Positions 57,836 through 64,000 of a DNA stretch of 64,000 nt are shown piece after piece. Position 1 is the first letter of the stretch. Each line of letters opens with the position of its first letter. The translations under genes were made by a program, and so were the position numbers. The notes under the pieces were generated by a model. It saw nothing but the letters and a program-made list of their open reading frames with translations, was not told the DNA's origin and searched no databases. The DNA comes from Legionella sp. (GTDB lineage: Bacteria; Pseudomonadota; Gammaproteobacteria; Legionellales; Legionellaceae), in the NCBI GenBank assembly GCA_002786165.1, contig PEQK01000014.1, forward strand, positions 1 through 64,000, given 5' to 3'.

Positions 57836-58372
57836 ATGACCAAATTCTTTCCTTATAAAACAAACACCCATATAGCATTTGATATAGCAAAGGGTGCCCT
57901 AAGCAGCGCAAAGAATGTTTTGATAGGCGCACCTATGTCCGCTTATTTGGGTAGCAGCGTGTTGGCAACTAGTTCTTTGGCAACGGTAGTAGGAGCATGT
58001 GCATTAGGCGGAGCTCTTCTTATTGTTCCGTTGATGATCTTACAAAAAAAATCACAATATTCACCCCCACAATACTCACTCAGAGAACAACAAGATTTCA
58101 ATTCAAGAGTAACACGTGCGCTACACGTAGCTTTTGTATTTGGAAGTGCGTGTCTTGGAGCTGCTGTATGTGGATTGGCTATTTTGACGGTGGCCAAAGC
58201 GGCTTTGATGGGATCTTTAACAATGTTCATACTTTCGAGCTTAATGACCAAGCTCAACTCCATAGAACGCGATCTACAGATCAATTCATTAAGTAGATAT
58301 GGATTCCTTAACGTAACAGACGAACAATTGAACGATGATCGCAGAGCATCGCAAATAGCCTTCGGCTACTAA
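57836..58372 (+). CDS. Unrecognised small membrane protein
   Basis: 178 residues of unknown function. It has two Ala/Gly/Leu-rich hydrophobic regions (about residues 33-68 and 94-138), each long enough for a helical hairpin and rich in small residues, joined by a polar stretch with KKSQYSPPQYSLREQQDF. No signal peptide; the N- and C-termini are charged. GAGG lies six bases before the ATG. The longer frame from 57752 would include the promoter and is rejected. Hairpin pairs of this kind are common in proteins inserted in vacuole or organelle membranes, but no specific family is recognised. Confidence 0.7.
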   Translation: MTKFFPYKTNTHIAFDIAKGALSSAKNVLIGAPMSAYLGSSVLATSSLATVVGACALGGALLIVPLMILQKKSQYSPPQYSLREQQDFNSRVTRALHVAFVFGSACLGAAVCGLAILTVAKAALMGSLTMFILSSLMTKLNSIERDLQINSLSRYGFLNVTDEQLNDDRRASQIAFGY

Positions 58373-58421
58373 GTATTTTTCTCCGTACATATAGCAAACA
58401 TGTTTTAATCAAATTTCCACG

Positions 58422-58442
58422 TTCCGCGCTTGATGCGCGGAA
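58422..58442. repeat. Single hairpin C of the interspersed repeat
   Basis: TTCCGCGC (58422-58429), loop TTGAT, GCGCGGAA (58435-58442), followed by TCTAATGCC as in the 26.8-kb array. Modules A and B are absent. It lies 50 bases after the stop of the 178-codon gene and 45 bases before the end of the convergent methyltransferase gene, so it could serve as a shared terminator. Confidence 0.75.
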
Positions 58443-58486
58443 TCTAATGCCTTTGCAAGAAAACCAAACTCTCTCATGGCCACATA

Positions 58487-59533
58487 CTAAAACACGCTGT
58501 TCTTCTGCGCCACCACATGATAACACGTCGTGATCAACCCTAATCGATCGGCTTCGCACAGTGCTTCCGTGTTTTTTTGCAATCGCGCAAACAAAGGCAC
58601 AAAATGTTTGGGAATGATATGTAAAGTCACTAAAATACGAACAAAGGGTACCAGTTTATCAAAAGAATGACTGGCTTTATGAATCAAAGGTTCTTGAGAA
58701 TGATTAACCCCAGGATCTTCACTGACCAATACCTCAAAACCGGCATGGCGTAGTGCGGCTTCATACTCTGAGGGAGAGGGCGTGCCAATCGCACCAATCA
58801 ATGGCTTCACTTTATGCATCAGTTCTGCATGATAGGGGTTGTGTTCGTCGTAGTTAGGCAAGCGGACCCATTCTAATAACGAGATTTTCCCGCCGGGTTT
58901 TAGAATACGATACAATTCTTGAAACAATTTGCCCAAATCTCTCGACAGAGATAAAGCTTGAATTTCATAAATCGCATCAAAAGAATCATCTGCAAAAGGG
59001 AAAGGCAGTTCGTTAAAATCCATATTGAGAAACAGGCATTGCTCAGACAGTTTGTTATGTTTTGCAAAGGCCATAGCATTATCTAATTGGCCTTGATCAA
59101 TATTAATGCCCGTGATCTCAACACCCATCTCAGAGGCAAGATGCGCTGCAACACGCCCCTTGCCACAACCCAATTCAAATACTTTATCCCCGCGCTTTAA
59201 GTCTAATAACTGTGCAAATTTCTTTTCAAATAGGAGTTGATTGTTGATGATGTTTTTGGATAAATCCAAAGCAGGCGGAATATACATTTTTTCCACTTCA
59301 CCAATGGCACAAAGATGATTGATGACTTCATAAAAATCCAAAATATGCGCTTTTACTTCTTGGTAATCAACTGCCTCAGTCCCTTTCATCGCTTGACCGT
59401 GCACCCAATCGCACTCGTAAATGTCATACGATTTTATATAATCCTCCACTTCTTTGGGAGATAAACGAAACAGTGCTTTAAAAGCGTGGAAGATGGTAGA
59501 TAAGCGATAAAACATTGAATTTGGATTCAGCAC
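58487..59533 (-). CDS. SAM methyltransferase resembling sterol C-24 methyltransferases
   Basis: 348-residue class I methyltransferase. The SAM motif VFELGCGKGRVAAH lies at about residues 118-131, followed by ITGINIDQGQLDNAMAFAK, DFNELPFPFADDSFDAIYEI and ELYRILKPGGKISLLEW. The spacing, the pre-motif region FYEV...LLFEKKFAQLLDLKRG and the segment EYEAALRHAGFEVLVSED recall the ERG6/SMT family of eukaryotes more than ubiquinone (UbiE) enzymes. The start is GTG at 59533 with AAGGAG ten bases upstream. The substrate is unproven. No other sterol gene is in the window, so action on host sterol or another isoprenoid is only a possibility. Confidence 0.75.
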   Translation of the reverse strand: MLNPNSMFYRLSTIFHAFKALFRLSPKEVEDYIKSYDIYECDWVHGQAMKGTEAVDYQEVKAHILDFYEVINHLCAIGEVEKMYIPPALDLSKNIINNQLLFEKKFAQLLDLKRGDKVFELGCGKGRVAAHLASEMGVEITGINIDQGQLDNAMAFAKHNKLSEQCLFLNMDFNELPFPFADDSFDAIYEIQALSLSRDLGKLFQELYRILKPGGKISLLEWVRLPNYDEHNPYHAELMHKVKPLIGAIGTPSPSEYEAALRHAGFEVLVSEDPGVNHSQEPLIHKASHSFDKLVPFVRILVTLHIIPKHFVPLFARLQKNTEALCEADRLGLITTCYHVVAQKNSVF

Positions 59534-59658
59534 GATTATGGTGCTCCTTGAAGTAAATCAATGTAAGTACTATCTATTCACAGTAGTGCAAAAAGAAAAA
59601 ATTTTCAACAATTCAGGTATTCCCTTAACGCCGCCGCAGGCGTAATCAAGGTCAATCA

Positions 59659-60351
59659 CTACTTGTTTCCCATCTCAAACAATAATAATTCAGAATCTTG
59701 TATCCCAGTAATCAATATCTCTGTTTCATCCAGAAAACCTACTGCATCCCCTTGAGAAAAAAGGATGTCATTGATAGTGATTTGTCCTTTAATGACTTGT
59801 ATCCATCCTCTGGGTTTTTGCATCGTATGCTTCAAAATATGCGATGTGTTTAGATAGGCCACATAGAGATTCAATCTTTGGTGTACCAAAACGGCATCAG
59901 CGTGTTCTTGGTCTGAACCAATCAACACCCATTCATTCTCTCGCTTTTTTATCTCTTTTTGCTCATATCCAGGTGGCAATCCTAGCGTCTGAGGTTCAAT
60001 CCAAATTTGTAATAAATGCAACGGGGTCGTTGCTGACGCATTAAACTCGCTATGTTTCACGCCAGTTCCAGCCGACATGCGTTGAATTTCTCCAGGCCGA
60101 ATCAGGGTGCCATTTCCCATATTGTCTTTATGGGCCAATTCGCCGCTAATAACATAGGTCATGATGTCCATATCACGATGCGAATGCATCGAAAATCCCC
60201 CATTAGGTGCGATGACATCGTCGTTGATCACCCGTAAAGGTCCAAATGACATCCATAGGGGGTCATGATACTCTGCAAAAGAAAACGCATGGTAACTGTC
60301 TAACCACGCTGTTTGTGTTCTACCCCGCTCATTTGCTCGTCGAATGATCAT
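59659..60351 (-). CDS. yhhW: Pirin family protein
   Basis: 230-residue bicupin close to E. coli YhhW, which has quercetin 2,3-dioxygenase activity in vitro. Metal ligands are seen as His-x-His in GGFSMHSHRDMDIMTYV and His/Glu in MSAGTGVKHSEFN. The family start RRANERGRTQTAWLDSYHAF supports ATG at 60351; the frame opens 35 codons upstream. It is divergent from hss across 118 bases. The physiological role is uncertain. Confidence 0.92.
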   Translation of the reverse strand: MIIRRANERGRTQTAWLDSYHAFSFAEYHDPLWMSFGPLRVINDDVIAPNGGFSMHSHRDMDIMTYVISGELAHKDNMGNGTLIRPGEIQRMSAGTGVKHSEFNASATTPLHLLQIWIEPQTLGLPPGYEQKEIKKRENEWVLIGSDQEHADAVLVHQRLNLYVAYLNTSHILKHTMQKPRGWIQVIKGQITINDILFSQGDAVGFLDETEILITGIQDSELLLFEMGNK

Positions 60352-60469
60352 AGATTGCTCTCTTATGTAACAGGCCATTAAAGAAAATTGCTTTTTGCTC
60401 AATTCAATTCTATATTTTATACCACGAGTTATTGACGTTTTGAATGTGTTTTTCAACCAAGGATAGGCT

Positions 60470-61894
60470 ATGAAACCTTCTTCTCTTAAAAAAAGACCCT
60501 TTCAGCATCGTATTCTTATTTTAGGATTTGGTAGCATAGGTCGGGCGCTATTGCCGCTCATTTTTGATCATTTTGATATAAAAAGCACCCAAATTACGAT
60601 CATTGCCGGGGATGACTCTGGGCTTAAAATCGCGAAAGAATTTGATGTGGCCTTTCAGTTACAAGAAATTGGATCAAACAATTACTTAGACATTATTGGG
60701 AAGCAGATACACCATGGCGATTTTGTCATTAATCTAGCCTTTAATATTTCCAGCGCATCGCTTATTGAACTGTGCAATCAAAAAGATGCCTTGTATATGG
60801 ATACGTCTATCGAACCATGGCGAGAAAATTTTTTCAAGAAAAACATGGCATTGGCCGATCGGACCAATTATATGTTGCGTGAAAACACGTTAAAACTCAA
60901 AGGCAAAGTAAAAAAAACAGCTATCATGGCGCATGGGGCCAATCCTGGTCTGGCCTCTCACTTTGTCAAACAAGCCTTATTAAAAATGGCAGCCGACAAT
61001 ACATTGTCTATTTCAATTCCCCAAACATCACAAGAATGGGCGGCCTTGGCGCAACAGCTGAACATCAAAGCCATTCATGTCGCTGAGCGTGATACGCAGA
61101 TCACCAATAAACCCAAATTACCTGGAGAATTTGTCAATACTTGGTCCGTTGATGCCTTGATTGATGAAGGATTGCAACCCGCAGAGTTGGGATGGGGCAC
61201 CCATGAGACGCATTGGCCTCCTGATGCCCATCGCCATGACGTTGGGCCAAAATGTGCGATTTATTTAGCACGGCCTGGTGCCAGTACACGTGTACGATCT
61301 TGGACACCAAGCTTGGGACCTATTCATGGGTTTTTAATCACTCACCCTGAAACCATTTCTCTTTCTAATTATCTCACTCTAAAAAAAGGCGACCAAGTCG
61401 AATACAGGCCCACCGTGCATTATGCGTATTGTGCTTGCCCAGATGCGGTGTTGTCTCTTATGGAAATGGGGGGCACCGAGTGGAAAACCCAAAAACATAA
61501 ACGGATTATTTTTAATGAAATCGTCAACGGTACTGACGAATTAGGCGTTTTATTGATGGGAAATTCAAAAGGCGCATACTGGTTTGGCTCTACATTAACG
61601 GTACAAGAAGCACGCGCCCTTGCGCCTTACAATAATGCCACCAGCCTGCAAGTGGTTGCCGGGGTATTATCCGGTATGATTTGGGCCATTGAACATCCTG
61701 ACCGCGGGCTAGTAGAGGCAGAAGACATGGACTATGCCTTTATCATGGACATCGCCACCCCATACCTGGGTAAGGTGGCCGGATATTATACCGACTGGAC
61801 GCCTTTACAAAACAGAGGCACGCTATTTCCCGAACAACTCGATCAACTTGATTTGACCGATCCTTGGCAATTTTTGAATATTCGAGTGGATTAA
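60470..61894 (+). CDS. hss: Homospermidine synthase
   Basis: NAD-dependent enzyme that makes sym-homospermidine from putrescine or spermidine. 474 residues. The Rossmann start ILILGFGSIGRALLPLIF, the segment MAHGANPGLASHFVKQALLK, GWGTHETHWPPDAHRHD and WTPSLGPIHGFLITHPE match bacterial Hss of the saccharopine-dehydrogenase superfamily, as in Legionella and Blastochloris. AAGGA precedes the ATG. It would provide a polyamine in place of, or beside, spermidine. No other polyamine gene is in the window. Confidence 0.92.
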   Translation: MKPSSLKKRPFQHRILILGFGSIGRALLPLIFDHFDIKSTQITIIAGDDSGLKIAKEFDVAFQLQEIGSNNYLDIIGKQIHHGDFVINLAFNISSASLIELCNQKDALYMDTSIEPWRENFFKKNMALADRTNYMLRENTLKLKGKVKKTAIMAHGANPGLASHFVKQALLKMAADNTLSISIPQTSQEWAALAQQLNIKAIHVAERDTQITNKPKLPGEFVNTWSVDALIDEGLQPAELGWGTHETHWPPDAHRHDVGPKCAIYLARPGASTRVRSWTPSLGPIHGFLITHPETISLSNYLTLKKGDQVEYRPTVHYAYCACPDAVLSLMEMGGTEWKTQKHKRIIFNEIVNGTDELGVLLMGNSKGAYWFGSTLTVQEARALAPYNNATSLQVVAGVLSGMIWAIEHPDRGLVEAEDMDYAFIMDIATPYLGKVAGYYTDWTPLQNRGTLFPEQLDQLDLTDPWQFLNIRVD

Positions 61895-61905
61895 AAAGTC
61901 CATTT

Positions 61906-62121
61906 CTAATGAGAGCTAGGGGATCCTCGATGACTATTTTCGGGACTGCTCGTATTGCTATCGTCATCAGAACCAAATTGATCCGATAAAATAGAACGAA
62001 ATACAGCAGCAGGATTTTTGGGATCATAAAAGTCATCAATCACTTTGGACAATGCACTTTGATGCGCCTTGTCAGACACCAAGTCTATTCTCGTACCAGG
62101 AAGAATTTGCGCTGCAGATTT
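61906..62121 (-). pseudogene. Startless reading-frame remnant
   Basis: On the minus strand an open frame of 71 codons runs from just after a TAA (62122-62124) to a TAG at 61906-61908. It has coding character (LVSDKAHQSALSKVIDDFYD, then NPAAVFRSILSDQFGSDDD and a Ser-rich tail ending HRGSPSSH) but no ATG and no ribosome site. It looks like the C-terminal end of a lost gene, possibly an effector-type protein with a polar Ser/Asp tail. No family is recognised. Together with the leader of alaA it fills the 415-base gap 61895-62309, which holds nothing else I can support. Confidence 0.4.
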
Positions 62122-62309
62122 TTATAAATCATACAAAAATAGATTAAACTAACTCTCTGGGTTTACTTTGTATTTTAGTCTCATTTAAAACCACATTGAT
62201 TATATTATATAACATAAATTCGTTTCGAGTAAAAAAAGAACAACTTCAAAACACATGCTTTTTTTCTGATTTTAAGCTACAATCCCAATCTCAAAAGAGG
62301 AAACACATT

Positions 62310-63539
62310 GTGCAAACCATCTATAAATCAGACAAACTTAAAGACGTTTGCTACGATATTCGTGGCCCTGTCCTAGAAAAAGCCAAGCAAATGGAAGAGT
62401 CTGGACAAAAAATAATTAAACTAAATATTGGTAATTTAGGCATTTTTGGCTTTGAGCCCCCGGCCGAGCTGATACAAGACATGATTTTAAACATGCATTC
62501 TGCCTCTGCTTATAGTGATTCCAAAGGGTTGTTTGCGCCACGTAAAGCGATTATGCATGAGATGCAACAGCAGCAAGTGACAGGCGTCACTATTGACGAT
62601 ATTTATATCGGCAATGGAGCTTCAGAATTGATTGTCATGAGCATGAATGCCTTGTTGAATAATGGCGATGAAGTATTGATTCCTGCGCCCGATTATCCTT
62701 TATGGACTGCAGCGGTGAGTTTATCCGGTGGACGTCCCATTCATTATATCTGCGATGAACAAGCGGAGTGGATGCCAGATCTTGATGATATTCGCGCTAA
62801 AATCACCTCCAACACCCGAGCTATGGTGATCATCAACCCCAATAATCCTACTGGAGCATTGTATTCCGTTGCCATGCTTCAAGAGCTCGTTGAAATTGCA
62901 CGCCAACATCAACTCATTATTTTTGCAGACGAAATCTATAGCAAAACACTCTATGACACGGCTCAACATACGGCCATCGCTTCTTTGGCAGATGATGTGT
63001 TGTGCATCACGTTTAATGGACTGTCTAAAAATTACCGTGCCTGTGGGTATCGAGCTGGATGGATGGTGGTTTCTGGAGAAAAGGCTCACGCACGCGATTA
63101 CATCGCTGGCTTAGACATGCTGGCCTCCATGCGTTTGTGTTCGAATGTACCAGGACAATACGCTATTCAAACGGCATTAGGAGGCTACCAAAGCATCGAT
63201 AGTCTCGTGGCACCCGGAGGTCGGTTGCTTGCGCAGCGTGATCTGGCTTATGACTTGCTCACGTCTATTCCTGGCGTCAGCTGTGTCAAACCCAAAGCTG
63301 CTTTGTATCTTTTCCCTAAATTAGACCCCAAATTATATCCTATTAAAAATGATCGCGACTTTGTGTATCAACTCCTTGCTGAAGAGCAAGTCTTGATTGT
63401 ACAAGGTACCGGGTTTAATTGGCCTGATCATGACCATTTTCGTGTGGTTTTTTTACCTCACGCTGATGATTTAAAACATGCCATTGGTAAAATCGCTCGT
63501 TTCCTGGATAATTACCGACAAAAGCATGGCACAAATTAA
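62310..63539 (+). CDS. alaA: Alanine-forming class I aminotransferase AlaA
   Basis: PLP enzyme that makes alanine from pyruvate and glutamate. It follows E. coli AlaA closely over 409 residues: KLKDVCYDIRGPVLEKAKQM, PAPDYPLWTAAVSLSGG, NPNNPTGALYS, and the PLP lysine in FNGLSKNYRACGYRAGWMV. GTG at 62310 is chosen because AGAGG lies nine bases upstream and the product length matches E. coli (405). The open frame extends to 62196, but those 38 extra residues are not family-like. Confidence 0.95.
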   Translation: MQTIYKSDKLKDVCYDIRGPVLEKAKQMEESGQKIIKLNIGNLGIFGFEPPAELIQDMILNMHSASAYSDSKGLFAPRKAIMHEMQQQQVTGVTIDDIYIGNGASELIVMSMNALLNNGDEVLIPAPDYPLWTAAVSLSGGRPIHYICDEQAEWMPDLDDIRAKITSNTRAMVIINPNNPTGALYSVAMLQELVEIARQHQLIIFADEIYSKTLYDTAQHTAIASLADDVLCITFNGLSKNYRACGYRAGWMVVSGEKAHARDYIAGLDMLASMRLCSNVPGQYAIQTALGGYQSIDSLVAPGGRLLAQRDLAYDLLTSIPGVSCVKPKAALYLFPKLDPKLYPIKNDRDFVYQLLAEEQVLIVQGTGFNWPDHDHFRVVFLPHADDLKHAIGKIARFLDNYRQKHGTN

Positions 63540-63556
63540 CCGATGAGGTAGTCCCA

Positions 63557-64000
63557 ATGATTTCCATCAAAACGCCAGAAGAAATAGAAAAAATGCGTAT
63601 CGCCGGACGAATGACGGCTCAGGTCCTTGAAGCTGTTTCTGAGATCATCGTACCCGGCATCACCACCATGGAGATTGATACGTTTTGTGAAGACTACATT
63701 CGCAATACCCTCAAAGCTATTCCGGGCAGCAAAGGACAATATGGCTATCCTTATAGTGTGAATACGTCATTGAATCATGTCATTTGTCATGGGATGCCTT
63801 CCGCCAAGCAAACACTGAAAAAAGGCGATATTGTCAATGTGGATATTACCGTGATTCACGAAGGCTATTACGGTGACAGCAGTAAAATGTTTTGTATCGG
63901 TGAAGTGGCAGCACACGCGCAGCGATTGGTGGATGTCACCCAACGATGTCTTTATAAAGGCATTGCCGTGGTCAAACCCAAAGCCACCGTAGGCGATATT
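63557..64000 (+). CDS. map: Methionine aminopeptidase, 5' part (cut by window end)
   Basis: The first 148 codons of type I methionine aminopeptidase, open to the window edge. It begins MISIKTPEEIEKMRIAGRMT. The conserved His (NHVICHG) and the first two metal Asp residues (VNVDITVIHEGYYGDSSKMF) are present; the remaining ligands lie beyond the window. ATG at 63557 is 17 bases after alaA, with GAGG upstream, so the two may be cotranscribed. Confidence 0.95.
   Translation, partial: MISIKTPEEIEKMRIAGRMTAQVLEAVSEIIVPGITTMEIDTFCEDYIRNTLKAIPGSKGQYGYPYSVNTSLNHVICHGMPSAKQTLKKGDIVNVDITVIHEGYYGDSSKMFCIGEVAAHAQRLVDVTQRCLYKGIAVVKPKATVGDI

Noticed and set aside
61743-62039. 98-codon minus-strand frame overlapping the hss end
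   Set aside because: It overlaps the conserved hss 3' end and has no ribosome site; the neighbouring frame (61906-62121) has better coding character and is reported as a remnant.
62196-62309. Long N-terminal extension of AlaA
   Set aside because: AGAGG before GTG at 62310 and alignment with E. coli AlaA support the shorter protein.

Overview
The window looks like chromosomal DNA of an AT-leaning gammaproteobacterium, most likely a host-associated member of the Legionellales (Legionella/Coxiella/Berkiella-like). This rests on the housekeeping genes (ATP synthase, ParC, PepN, PrkA-YeaH-SpoVR and AlaA all read as gammaproteobacterial), a homospermidine synthase, an SMT/ERG6-like methyltransferase, a NACHT-HEAT protein, several large unrecognised proteins that look like secreted or host-directed factors, and an interspersed hairpin-rich repeat family. 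No taxonomic search was possible, so the order-level call is an inference. I saw no rRNA, tRNA, CRISPR array, transposase or phage gene.

Layout. 1-196: repeat copies. 224-7137 (-): complete F1Fo ATP synthase operon atpIBEFHAGDC behind a clear sigma70-type promoter (7166-7194). 7365-8729 (+): glmU, divergent from the atp operon. 8786-11639 (+): two tandem paralogues of exactly 462 codons each, with a membrane segment and a Sel1/TPR-like C-terminus. 11860-14745 (-): nth, an orphan rnfB and metG. 14869-20767: ubiX, two small unknowns (-), an exported protein, rnr, rlmB and a DUF4254 gene. 20747-23410 (-): an 887-residue multispanning unknown. 23731-26767 (+): a retropepsin-like / transglutaminase-like 7TM / ATP-grasp triad. 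26759-27476: six tandem copies of a 118-bp three-hairpin repeat. 27544-33281 (+): a CzcCBA-type heavy-metal RND efflux operon whose pump gene has a 2-bp frameshift. 33295-37278 (-): a 1327-residue NACHT-HEAT NTPase, divergent from a 38-residue membrane peptide that has its own promoter and ribosome site. 37543-44112 (-): parC-ygfB-pepP-ubiH-ubiI. 44296-46337 (-): gst and a POT peptide transporter. 46608-50017 (+): a patatin-like phospholipase and a 717-residue unknown. 50071-50240: another repeat copy. 50294-52876 (-): pepN. 52995-57695 (+): prkA-yeaH-spoVR stress operon. 57836-58372 (+): a small membrane protein. 58487-60351 (-): an SMT-like methyltransferase and a pirin. 60470-61894 (+): hss. 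61906-62121 (-): a startless gene remnant. 62310-64000 (+): alaA and the beginning of map, cut by the window edge.

The core genes cover energy (ATP synthase), envelope precursor synthesis (GlmU), ubiquinone synthesis (UbiX, UbiH, UbiI), RNA turnover and modification (RNase R, RlmB), peptide use (PepN, PepP, POT transporter), polyamine synthesis (Hss) and stationary-phase signalling (PrkA-YeaH-SpoVR). Single accessory genes, often with their own recognisable promoter, sit between these blocks and are the least explained part. The repeat family lies mostly at gene 3' ends and in one case supplies the upstream gene's stop codon.
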